From Spirochaetales bacterium (GTDB lineage: Bacteria > Spirochaetota > Spirochaetia > JABMQR01), in NCBI GenBank assembly GCA_023139255.1, contig JAGLNY010000188.1, positions 1 to 15,144 of the forward strand: a DNA stretch of 15,144 nt, given 5' to 3'. Under the pieces are notes generated by a model. It searched no databases, was not told where the DNA came from, and saw only the letters and a program-made list of their open reading frames with translations. Every line of letters starts with the position of its first letter. Position 1 is the stretch's first letter. Of the stretch, positions 1-6,233 are shown one piece after another. The position numbers and the translations under genes were made by a program.

Positions 1-143
1 ATTATAGAATTATGAATAATGCAATAAAAGAAATTTCATCAAGCAGCGTGCGGATGAAAATCATGAAAGGTGAGGATGTCAGCGGATTTCTTCCGGTTTC
101 GGTTTATGAATACATTAAAGAACACAGACTATATATTTCTTAA
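1..143 (+). CDS. nadD: Nicotinate-nucleotide adenylyltransferase, C-terminal end (partial)
   Basis: The reading frame is open from the window edge (first full codon at position 3) to TAA at 141-143, giving about 46 visible residues. It contains ISSSSVR, a lysine- and glycine-containing stretch, then VYEYIKEHRLY at the end. This matches the C-terminus of NadD, where an ISST-x-(I/V)R motif binds the nucleotide and the protein ends in a V-x-x-YI-x-x-x-x-LY helix. NadD transfers AMP from ATP to nicotinate mononucleotide in NAD synthesis in the cytosol. The N-terminal nucleotidyltransferase domain lies outside the window. A nadD gene just ahead of rsfS is a common bacterial arrangement, which supports the call. 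Confidence 0.82.
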   Translation, partial: YRIMNNAIKEISSSSVRMKIMKGEDVSGFLPVSVYEYIKEHRLYIS

Positions 144-225
144 AGAAAAATTAAGAAAATGAGACATATAATTGAGTCTGCAGTTTCCTTGTGTGAGTAC
201 CTGGAAAAAAGGCTGCGTAGTACAA

Positions 226-903
226 ATGAACAGTAAAAGAAATAGACTATTAGCAGTATTGAGCATCACCAGCATTTTGCTTTTTTCCATTTCCTCCTGC
301 ATTGTATTCATGCAGCCATCTCCGCTGACAATACTTCTTATTGAAGATGGTGAGTTGTCAGAGTGGGATGCTGACAATTTTCAGAATTCCCATAATAAAA
401 ATTATATTAATACCGGGTTACTAATTAGTAATCCTGGCTGGAGAACAGCATCATTCATTCCAATTTATTTTAGTAAAAACCTTCTGGATGAAAGTAATAT
501 TGATTTTATCGAAATTTGGTTTGAAAAAAACTTGGGCGTGAAAATTGATTATAATTGTTTGATTTCTGGTGATAAAGGGAAAAATCTGTATGGAATTCTG
601 GATACACTTACTGGGCCTGCGGCTGGATCTGAGGAAATTGATTTATACGAAGTACGGGTAAAAGAGAGATGGAACTCTGTACTGAAAAACGCCGAACTGT
701 TTCTGCAGGATGAAGTAATTCGGCACATTCTGGCAGTTACCGATGATTTTATACCCGAGAAAGAGATCAGGAATATTATTACAGTTTATACTATTGAAAA
801 TGCTGAATTCTATTATATGCAAAGGCTGGTTCTTGACATAAACTCAGTTAACGGATATTTGTATGAACGTGAGTATATTCGGCAGATATACTCAGCGAAG
901 TAA
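226..903 (+). CDS. Membrane- or lipid-anchored protein with a degenerate LCP (LytR-CpsA-Psr)-like domain
   Basis: With the ATG at 226 the protein has 225 residues and begins with a basic segment (NSKRNR), then a hydrophobic stretch LLAVLSITSILLFSI ending in SSC. This could be a relaxed spirochaetal lipobox or a signal anchor. A TTG at 172 would add 18 residues before it and hide this signal, so I prefer 226, although its ribosome binding site is weak. The order of LTILLIEDGE, GLLISNPG..TASFIPIYFSKNL and IEIWFEKNLGVKIDY..LDTLTGP resembles LCP domains, which normally read NILLLGxD, a DTIMLVSINP strand, SIPRD, and a helix before VDALGGV. LCP enzymes attach glycopolymers to the cell wall. The acidic and arginine residues needed for catalysis (as in SIPRD) are absent here, so any role is probably non-enzymatic. 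It lies between nadD and rsfS, 18 nt before the latter. The family assignment is tentative; the expressed, exported gene itself is likely. Confidence 0.6.
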   Translation: MNSKRNRLLAVLSITSILLFSISSCIVFMQPSPLTILLIEDGELSEWDADNFQNSHNKNYINTGLLISNPGWRTASFIPIYFSKNLLDESNIDFIEIWFEKNLGVKIDYNCLISGDKGKNLYGILDTLTGPAAGSEEIDLYEVRVKERWNSVLKNAELFLQDEVIRHILAVTDDFIPEKEIRNIITVYTIENAEFYYMQRLVLDINSVNGYLYEREYIRQIYSAK

Positions 904-921
904 GATTTGGAGTAATACTAT

Positions 922-1341
922 ATGAAGCACTTAAAATACGAGGAGAGTATAATTAATTATACAATGAATACACCAGAACAGGATTTACGAAATTTGGCAA
1001 TTGAAACTGCAAAAATAATTGTTGATCATAAAGGAACAGATACAGTTCTGATAAATGTTTCAGAAATTAGTTCATGGACTGATTATTTTCTTATTTCTAC
1101 AGCGATGAGCTCAGGGCACTTACGTGGTCTTGTAAAAGAACTACGCAGATTCCTGGCAGATCAGAATATTGAGATCAAACATAAACATAAAAAAATAGAT
1201 GACGATGGTTGGGAGCTTCTTGATTGTGGAAATATTATTATACATTTGATGTCACAGGAAAAAAGGGAATTTTACGATTTGGATATGTTATGGCACAGTG
1301 GAAAAAAAATATCAATACAATCTGATACATCAGAATCTTGA
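922..1341 (+). CDS. rsfS: Ribosomal silencing factor RsfS
   Basis: The 139-residue protein shows the RsfS (Iojap/DUF143) fold signature in order: LAIETAKIIVDHKGTDTVLINVSEISSWTDYFLI, then a helical middle, WELLDCGNIIIHLM, and REFYDLDMLW. RsfS binds ribosomal protein L14 on the 50S subunit and blocks joining with 30S when nutrients are short. The ATG at 922 has GGAG at 909-912 with 9 nt spacing. A second in-frame ATG at 964 would give a more typical N-terminus, but its nearest AGGAG is 18 nt away, so I keep 922. It follows the LCP-like gene after 18 nt and belongs to the nadD group. No clear terminator follows; a - strand gene converges on it 29 nt downstream. Confidence 0.93.
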   Translation: MKHLKYEESIINYTMNTPEQDLRNLAIETAKIIVDHKGTDTVLINVSEISSWTDYFLISTAMSSGHLRGLVKELRRFLADQNIEIKHKHKKIDDDGWELLDCGNIIIHLMSQEKREFYDLDMLWHSGKKISIQSDTSES

Positions 1342-1370
1342 AGCAGTGAATAAATCTTACTAATTCTTAT

Positions 1371-1634
1371 CTAATCATCATAATCGTCTAAATCAAATCC
1401 ATTTGATTTAGTGAAGGGATTATCTTCCTGATCACTGTTCTCAATATGAAAACCCTCGTCATTTAAAAATTCTTCATCATACTCATCAGAGATTGTCTCG
1501 TTAATCTCGTCTTCAAGAAGATCTTCTTCCATGAAATCCTCATCAAACAAAGGACGGGATTCCTCCCTGGACTCCTCAAAATCATCATCAAGGTATTCAT
1601 CAATAAGCGGGTCATCAGGATCTATAAAATCCAT
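1371..1634 (-). CDS. Small, extremely acidic protein of unknown function
   Basis: I do not recognise this 87-residue protein. It has 39 Asp or Glu residues (22 D, 17 E) against only 3 Arg/Lys, about 45 percent acidic and a net charge near -36. Aromatic residues (F, Y) and Leu are spread through it, and there is no signal peptide, membrane segment or cysteine. Gene status is supported by AAGGAGAGAG just upstream of the ATG and by a promoter at 1679-1706. Such composition fits a disordered protein that mimics nucleic acid or binds basic proteins, as RNA polymerase delta-type tails and DNA-mimic proteins do; that is inference only. It is transcribed away from ispE and towards rsfS. Confidence 0.72.
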   Translation of the reverse strand: MDFIDPDDPLIDEYLDDDFEESREESRPLFDEDFMEEDLLEDEINETISDEYDEEFLNDEGFHIENSDQEDNPFTKSNGFDLDDYDD

Positions 1635-1678
1635 ATACTACTCTCTCCTTAGATTTAAATTCTGTCAGCTAATAATAA

Positions 1679-1706
1679 AGTATGATAACAATTAACTCTC
1701 TGTCAA
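1679..1706 (-). promoter_or_regulatory. Promoter of the acidic-protein gene
   Basis: On the - strand TTGACA (1706-1701, a perfect -35) is followed after 16 bp by CATACT (1684-1679, 4 of 6 -10 matches). Transcription would start near 1672, giving a leader of about 38 nt that includes the strong ribosome binding site. Confidence 0.55.
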
Positions 1707-1744
1707 TGATGCAATTAAAAAAAAATAAAATTTTATCAATAAAT

Positions 1745-1773
1745 TTGACAAGAAGATTACATTCAGCTATCTT
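1745..1773 (+). promoter_or_regulatory. Promoter of ispE, placing the start of transcription at the ATG
   Basis: A perfect -35 TTGACA (1745-1750), a 17-bp spacer and TATCTT (1768-1773) form a good sigma-70 site. The expected start of transcription, about 7 nt past the -10, falls at 1780, exactly the A of the ispE ATG. It is divergent from the promoter at 1679-1706. Confidence 0.6.
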
Positions 1774-1779
1774 TTCAGA

Positions 1780-2649
1780 ATGTATAAACAAATACAAATA
1801 CTGGCTCCAGCTAAAATTAATCTCAGTCTGAAGATTCTTAATAAAAGGAAAGACGGATATCATAATATTGCTTCTGTATTTCGTAAAATAAAACTTTATG
1901 ATGAGATTTTTATGGAAGTTAAGTCGGCTCCTGTTTTTTCCTGTAAAATTACTGGAAATTTCGATTTTCCGGAAAAAGAGAACCTGATCTATAAGGCTGC
2001 AGAATTATATAGCAGTTATATTCAACGCAGTATATGCTTCACTATTTCATGTAAAAAGAATATACCTGAGGGGAGTGGTTTGGGAGGCGGCTCCAGCGAT
2101 GCTGCAGCAATATTAAAAGCCGTAAACATTTTGATGAATAATCTATGTGGAGAAAGCGAATTAATGGCTTTGGCCTGCAAGCTGGGGAGCGATATTCCGT
2201 TTTTTATTGACAAATCTAATATGGCTCTTGTTACAGGCAGGGGTGAAGAGATAGTGAGGATACCGCAAATTTTGAATAATTATTGGTTAGTTCTGGTATT
2301 TCCAGGATTTATAATTTCATCTAGTGATGCATATCAAAAATTTGATTTATTGCAGGATTCATCACAATATACAGACTTTAATGCAAAAACTATGTATGAA
2401 CAGCTTTCTCTTTCTCCGGAATTCTGGGATTATACGAATGATTTTGAGAAAATTATTACAAAAGAATATCCATTATATACTATGATAAAAGAGCAAATGG
2501 TTCACTTAAATACATTGTTTTATTCGCTCACTGGAAGCGGGTCCGCATATTTTGGTATATTTTCAAACCAATCAGCTGCAGAAACTGCATCAGACTCCCT
2601 AAGCTTAAGTTTACCCATTCAAACTCATATAAAGCATTGCCCATTGTAA
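1780..2649 (+). CDS. ispE: 4-diphosphocytidyl-2-C-methyl-D-erythritol kinase
   Basis: This 289-residue GHMP kinase phosphorylates the 2-hydroxyl of CDP-methylerythritol in the cytosolic MEP route to isoprenoids. Visible motifs: PAKINLSL with the catalytic Lys12; KRKDGYHNI; the ATP-binding glycine-rich loop PEGSGLGGGSSD (residues 96-107); GSDIPFF with Asp138, equivalent to the E. coli catalytic Asp141; and the C-terminal GHMP motif LTGSGSAYFG. The length is normal for the family. The ATG at 1780 is the only possible start: upstream in frame there is no ATG, GTG or TTG before the stop at 1726. No Shine-Dalgarno sequence precedes it, and the -10 box ends 6 nt before the ATG, so the message may be leaderless. 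It is probably monocistronic; a 215-nt gap follows before spoVG. Confidence 0.96.
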   Translation: MYKQIQILAPAKINLSLKILNKRKDGYHNIASVFRKIKLYDEIFMEVKSAPVFSCKITGNFDFPEKENLIYKAAELYSSYIQRSICFTISCKKNIPEGSGLGGGSSDAAAILKAVNILMNNLCGESELMALACKLGSDIPFFIDKSNMALVTGRGEEIVRIPQILNNYWLVLVFPGFIISSSDAYQKFDLLQDSSQYTDFNAKTMYEQLSLSPEFWDYTNDFEKIITKEYPLYTMIKEQMVHLNTLFYSLTGSGSAYFGIFSNQSAAETASDSLSLSLPIQTHIKHCPL

Positions 2650-2775
2650 AAAACAGGTCGCTAGTGAGCATATGCCATCTTTGATCCTTACAGAACTAGC
2701 AGAAAACACTTGCGATTCCATACATTGGGGGTTACAATTGATTTACATAAGTGTTTATTAGCTATGGTAAAGGTT

Positions 2776-2805
2776 TTTCAGAATTTTCTAGGAATTTTTC
2801 TGAAA
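2776..2805. repeat. Nested inverted repeat upstream of spoVG
   Basis: TTTCAGAA (2776-2783) and TTCTGAAA (2798-2805) are perfect inverted copies. They flank a central TTCTAGGAA with its own TTC/GAA symmetry. The right arm overlaps the weak -35 region of the spoVG promoter. No T-run follows, so it is not a terminator; an operator is possible. Confidence 0.4.
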
Positions 2806-2825
2806 TCTGGGAAAACCTATATAAT
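2798..2825 (+). promoter_or_regulatory. Probable promoter of spoVG
   Basis: A perfect -10 TATAAT lies at 2820-2825. The -35 is poor (TTCTGA at 2798-2803, 16-bp spacing), which suggests activation or another sigma factor. The implied leader is about 33 nt and holds GGAGG at 2856-2860. The rest of the 2650-2864 gap has a GCATATGC palindrome (2668-2675) and no convincing gene. Confidence 0.5.
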
Positions 2826-2864
2826 CGGCATATGTTAATAAATTATTTGTAGCATGGAGGCGCT

Positions 2865-3146
2865 ATGGAAATCACTGACATCAGGGTTCGAAGAGTAACA
2901 ACAGAAGGTAAGCTTAAAGCATATGTAACTGTAACTTTTGATAATTCTTTCGTCGTTCACAATGTTAAAGTTATTGAGGGGAAAAATGGTGCATTCATCG
3001 CTATGCCCAGCAGAAAAACAAAGAATGGTGAATATAAGGATGTAGCGCATCCCATCAGTTCAGAGTTCAGGGGCAAACTGCAGGATATGATTCTGGGGGA
3101 ATTTGATAAAACTCCAGATGAAACTCATACTGAAAAAGCAAATTAG
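2865..3146 (+). CDS. spoVG: SpoVG family nucleic-acid-binding regulator
   Basis: The 93-residue protein starts MEITDIRVRRV, continues through GKLKAYVTVTFDNSFVVHNVKVIEG, then GAFIAMPSRK and DVAHPISSEFRGKLQ, the full SpoVG domain. Named for Bacillus sporulation, SpoVG is widespread in non-sporulating bacteria including spirochaetes, where it is known as a site-specific DNA- and RNA-binding regulator. The C-terminal tail after about residue 80 (EFDKTPDETHTEKAN) is polar and family-variable. GGAGG lies 4 nt before the ATG, a rather short spacing. It appears monocistronic, followed by the palindromic element and tRNA-Gln. Its DNA target here is unknown; the inverted repeat at 2776-2805 could be an autoregulatory site (inference). 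Confidence 0.95.
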   Translation: MEITDIRVRRVTTEGKLKAYVTVTFDNSFVVHNVKVIEGKNGAFIAMPSRKTKNGEYKDVAHPISSEFRGKLQDMILGEFDKTPDETHTEKAN

Positions 3147-3158
3147 ATCCCTTAATCC

Positions 3159-3378
3159 CTAGGAGTTTGTCGGACTTGATGCTATTGGAGCTATTTTTAG
3201 AGATTCTTAACCTATGAAGTTTTTCAAGAAAAACTTCGAAGAATAAAATTTGTATTAATTTTATTCCTTTGTGGAGTGAATGAGGCAAATATATGCCATA
3301 TTTGCCGATTGAAAGACGAAAAAGAGGGCAAAAAGGTCAAAAATAAAACAATATTGATTAAGTCTGACAGACTCCTAG
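3159..3378. repeat. 220-nt highly palindromic intergenic element (MITE-like or structured RNA)
   Basis: This fills most of the gene-free gap 3147-3459. The outer arms CTAGGAGTTTGTCGGACTT (3159-3177) and AAGTCTGACAGACTCCTAG (3360-3378) pair along all 19 positions with two G-U wobbles. Pairing continues inward (3178-3180 with 3357-3359, 3183-3187 with 3349-3353, 3192-3198 with 3339-3345). Inside lie three perfect hairpins: 3216-3225/3228-3237 (10 bp, loop AA), 3241-3250/3257-3266 (10 bp, 6-nt loop) and 3284-3292/3298-3306 (9 bp, 5-nt loop). Each outer arm is itself palindromic (AGTCTG-A-CAGACT at 3361-3373). No target-site duplication or ORF is evident. Confidence 0.7.
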
Positions 3379-3408
3379 ACATATTCCTGAAAAAACTATA
3401 ATCTTCGG

Positions 3409-3437
3409 TTGGTTATTAGCATACTCATTGTCATTAT
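3409..3437 (+). promoter_or_regulatory. Possible promoter of tRNA-Gln and the rplY cluster
   Basis: TTGGTT (3409-3414) and CATTAT (3432-3437) are 17 bp apart, placing a start near 3444, 16 nt before the tRNA. A perfect TATAAT also occurs at 3397-3402 but has no recognisable -35, and its -35 zone would fall in the right arm of the palindromic element. Confidence 0.35.
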
Positions 3438-3459
3438 GTAGGTATGCTTTAAATTTTTT

Positions 3460-3532
3460 TGGGGCGTAGTCAAGCGGTTAAGACATCGGTTTTTGGTGCC
3501 GACATGCGTAGGTTCGAATCCTACCGCCCCAG
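3460..3532 (+). tRNA. tRNA-Gln (anticodon TTG)
   Basis: A full cloverleaf is visible: acceptor TGGGGCG pairs with CGCCCCA, D-arm GTC/GAC, anticodon stem TCGGT/GCCGA with loop TTTTGGT (anticodon TTG, reading CAA), T-stem GTAGG/CCTAC with TTCGAAT. The U1-A72 pair and discriminator G73 are glutamine identity features. CCA is not encoded and must be added. The gene lies 27 nt ahead of rplY, so tRNA and rplY may be co-transcribed. Confidence 0.95.
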
Positions 3533-3559
3533 TAAAACCAGCATAATAAGGAGATTATA

Positions 3560-4207
3560 ATGGATGATAAAGTATTATCCGGTATAAAACGGACAGAAAG
3601 TGGGACAAGTGCCTCAAGAAGATTAAGAAAAGAGGGCAAAATCCCTGCCGTTATATATGGAAAAAATAGCCCGGTTCATATTAGTATTGATGCAAAAGAA
3701 TTTAGTTCTAAAATCAGGAGTATTTCTGAAAGTGGATTGCTCACTGTTAAAATGGGCAAGAAATCATTCACCGTTTTGATTAAGGATTTTCAGGAAAATC
3801 CCCTGAAGTATGAGTTGAAGCATATTGATTTTTTCGAGATTACGAAAGGTGAAAAACTTCATACAACTGTATCGATATCACTGAAGAATACAGAATCTGC
3901 TGAAGGTGTTAAGTTAGGCGGAATTCTTGAGCAGGTTCTGTATGAAATTGATATAGAGTGTCTTCCGGAAGATATCCCGGAAAATATCGTTTGTGATATA
4001 GCAGAACTCGGACTGAATGAAAGCCTCCACGTTGAGAGTCTTTCAGCTCCTAAAGGGGTAAAGATATTAACTGATTTACAAAGAACACTAGTTACTATAA
4101 CATCTCTCAAGGAAGAAATAGTTGAGGAAGAAGAAGAAGAGATAGAAGGAGAGGAAGAAGAGACTGAAGTTGAAGTAATTGGAGCTTCTGAATCTGAAGG
4201 AGAGTAA
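3560..4207 (+). CDS. rplY: Large-subunit ribosomal protein bL25 (CTC/TL5 type)
   Basis: This 215-residue protein binds 5S rRNA in the central protuberance of the 50S subunit. The N-terminal L25 domain (about residues 1-93) shows SASRRLRKEGKIPAVIYG and LKYELKHIDFFEI. A second beta domain of the CTC type (about 95-190) contains VKLGGILEQVLYEIDIECLP and LGLNESLHVESL. The C-terminus is a Glu-rich tail (about residues 187-215, with EEEEEE and EEEE runs) that is probably disordered. AAGGAG at 3548-3553 precedes the ATG by 6 nt. The SD-like AAGGAGAG at its own 3' end serves the next gene, pth, which lies in the same reading frame beyond the TAA. It heads the rplY-pth-tilS-ftsH-lepA cluster. Confidence 0.96.
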   Translation: MDDKVLSGIKRTESGTSASRRLRKEGKIPAVIYGKNSPVHISIDAKEFSSKIRSISESGLLTVKMGKKSFTVLIKDFQENPLKYELKHIDFFEITKGEKLHTTVSISLKNTESAEGVKLGGILEQVLYEIDIECLPEDIPENIVCDIAELGLNESLHVESLSAPKGVKILTDLQRTLVTITSLKEEIVEEEEEEIEGEEEETEVEVIGASESEGE

Positions 4208-4210
4208 GTC

Positions 4211-4789
4211 CTGTATCTGATTGTAGGCTTAGGTAATCCAGAAAAACGATTTGAGGAAACCCGGCATAATGTTGGTTTTATGACAATTGACCGTGTTTCC
4301 TCAATTCTAAATATACCTACTAAAAAGAAATTTTTTCAACCGTATAGTTATAGCAAGGGTATGACACAAGATAAGAATGACTACTATCTTGTGAAGCCGC
4401 TTACCTATATGAACAACTCAGGCATCATATTTCCAAAGTTATTTCGTACTACCCGAATGCAGGAATCCAGGTTGATTGTGATATGTGACAATATGGATTT
4501 AACTTCAGGGGTAATAAGGGTTAAGGCAGGTGGATCTGATGCCGGGCATAATGGACTTAAATCCATTATAGAAACAATTCATAAGGAAGATTTTTTAAGA
4601 ATTTATATTGGTATTGGAAGGCCGGAACCAGGTTGTCCTGTAATTGAGCATGTTTTGGGAATTCCGGATAATCCCGGTAAATTACATGAAGGAATTGAAT
4701 TGGCTTCATCAGCTATTATTAAACTGATTGAAGGCATATCGATTCATAGAGTTATGAATGAATTCAATCGTAAAAACTTTAGAACATAG
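4211..4789 (+). CDS. pth: Peptidyl-tRNA hydrolase with an apparent CTG start
   Basis: Pth frees tRNA from peptidyl-tRNA released by stalled ribosomes. The frame reads (M)YLIVGLGNPEKRFEETRHNVGF, where Asn9 and the catalytic His19 match E. coli Asn10 and His20. It then has KPLTYMNNSG (Met67/Asn68 equivalents), CDNMDLTSG (Asp93 equivalent), GGSDAGHNGLKSI (Asn114 equivalent) and IGIGRPEP. The first ATG (4280) would delete Asn9 and His19, so it cannot be the start. Upstream in frame there is only TAA (rplY stop, 4205-4207), GTC, then CTG at 4211. AAGGAG (4197-4202) stands 8 nt before that CTG, and starting there gives 192 residues, close to the E. coli length. I therefore call a CTG start coupled to rplY termination; ATT at 4220 or stop-codon readthrough are alternatives. 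The 3' end overlaps tilS by 32 nt. Confidence 0.88.
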   Translation: MYLIVGLGNPEKRFEETRHNVGFMTIDRVSSILNIPTKKKFFQPYSYSKGMTQDKNDYYLVKPLTYMNNSGIIFPKLFRTTRMQESRLIVICDNMDLTSGVIRVKAGGSDAGHNGLKSIIETIHKEDFLRIYIGIGRPEPGCPVIEHVLGIPDNPGKLHEGIELASSAIIKLIEGISIHRVMNEFNRKNFRT

Positions 4790-6233
4790 AGTAACTGATT
4801 TTCTCAAAAAATATGGGTTGTTTTATAACGCCTCTATTCTTGTTGCTTTTTCCGGAGGCCCTGACTCAACAGCACTTCTCCATATATTACACTCTTTAGC
4901 AAAACAGAAAAAACTTGATTTACAAATATCTGCTGTTTATGTGAATCACAATCTGCGTAGTGAATACGAAATACAAAAAGAAATTTCTTTTATTAGTAAT
5001 TTTTCAAATAATCTTCAAATTGATTTACATATACTTGAGTGCCCAAAAGGAACTATTGAAGAAATTGCTCTGCAAAGATGTCGGGGACTAGAAGATGCAG
5101 CCCGGGAAGCAAGATACTCAAACATATTTTCACTTATGGATAGTTACTCTTATTCGGTTTTAGCCACTGCTCATACATTAGATGATCAAATAGAAACTCT
5201 GCTAATGCGCTTTCTACAGGGAGCAGGTCCTGAAGGACTGTTAGGTGTCCGGGAAACGAACCGGTCGATTGTTCGCCCACTGCTTGGGACTGGAAAAGAA
5301 GAAATTATTAATTATCTTAATCATTATGACCTCCAGGCTTCTATTGATTCAACAAATCTTGAGTCACGTTTTCTGCGTAACAAGATTCGTGATTTAATAC
5401 CGGGAATCAAACAGGTGTTTCCTGGCTTGTACAGGTCTCTTATACATGGGCAGGAGAAACTTGAAATACTTTTTGATCATTTGAAAAATGAATCTTCTGG
5501 AGATGCAATAGATGGTGTTTTGCAAAAGGAATCTGATAGTGTATCATGTTATGTAATTGATTTTCTTGAACTTGACAGGTATCAGAGAACACAGCTTATA
5601 TATAGAGCCTGGGAGTTGCTTTTTCGGGAAAACCAGTTGCCTATTCCCTATAACACAATAAAAAAGCTGATTCATGCTGATGAGGAATTATTCAGGAATA
5701 CCGGTAATAAATTACATGAACGTCCTTCAGGTAGTAAAAGAATTCTTGAATTTGCTGGAATCAGTATATATACTGATAGTAATCGACTTTTTTGGGTTGA
5801 TAATATTGTCCATACCAAAAATAATAAGTATCTTAAAGTTGTATCCGGAATTGATCTTGAATTGTTTCCCGGTTGTACATTGGCAATAAAGAGCAGTAAA
5901 GATGCAGAAAAGGATGATATTTTACTTGTTAATACCTTGAATGATCAACCTATAATTGTTCGTTCTTTTATTTCTGGTGATGATATCGAGCTTGATGAAG
6001 GACGAAAGCAAGTTAGCAAGTTGTTGAAGGACTGGAAAATCCTATCAGAAAGACGTTGGATGGTTCCGGTTATCGAGGATCGTATGGGTATTGCTGCAGT
6101 ACTTGGAAAAGCTTTTGGCGGAAAGAACAGGATTGCATCACGAATGAAAGTTGTTAATATATTTGATGCTAAAGAAAAATTACTGAGAGTTAATGTAAAA
6201 TTTACAGGGAGTTATAGTGAGTACGCAGAATAG
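4758..6233 (+). CDS. tilS: tRNA(Ile)-lysidine synthase
   Basis: TilS uses ATP to attach lysine to C34 of the tRNA-Ile that reads AUA, changing its codon and amino-acid identity. The 491-residue protein has the PP-loop SGGPDS at residues 32-37, then YVNHNLRSE, TAHTLDDQIETLLMRFLQGAG and the motif DSTNLESRFLRNKIR. These make up the catalytic N-terminal half. A middle substrate-binding region follows, and near the C-terminus RRWMVPVIEDRMGIAAVLG resembles the TilS C-terminal domain. The length fits full-size TilS enzymes. The ATG at 4758 overlaps the end of pth by 32 nt and has no clear ribosome binding site, so translation is probably coupled to pth. Its own 3' end overlaps ftsH by 17 nt. The tilS-ftsH pairing is common in bacteria. 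Confidence 0.95.
   Translation: MNSIVKTLEHRVTDFLKKYGLFYNASILVAFSGGPDSTALLHILHSLAKQKKLDLQISAVYVNHNLRSEYEIQKEISFISNFSNNLQIDLHILECPKGTIEEIALQRCRGLEDAAREARYSNIFSLMDSYSYSVLATAHTLDDQIETLLMRFLQGAGPEGLLGVRETNRSIVRPLLGTGKEEIINYLNHYDLQASIDSTNLESRFLRNKIRDLIPGIKQVFPGLYRSLIHGQEKLEILFDHLKNESSGDAIDGVLQKESDSVSCYVIDFLELDRYQRTQLIYRAWELLFRENQLPIPYNTIKKLIHADEELFRNTGNKLHERPSGSKRILEFAGISIYTDSNRLFWVDNIVHTKNNKYLKVVSGIDLELFPGCTLAIKSSKDAEKDDILLVNTLNDQPIIVRSFISGDDIELDEGRKQVSKLLKDWKILSERRWMVPVIEDRMGIAAVLGKAFGGKNRIASRMKVVNIFDAKEKLLRVNVKFTGSYSEYAE

Noticed and set aside
2704..2756. AAACACTT/AAGTGTTT inverted repeat after ispE.
   Set aside because: The loop is 37 nt with no T-run; an 8-bp match at this distance is expected by chance in AT-rich DNA.
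3159..3378. The palindromic region as a simple terminator for spoVG.
   Set aside because: None of its hairpins is followed by a T-run on the + strand, and the outer arms are about 180 nt apart.
4280..4789. pth starting at the first ATG (169 residues).
   Set aside because: It would remove the conserved LIVGLGNP and TRHNVG motifs containing the catalytic Asn and His.
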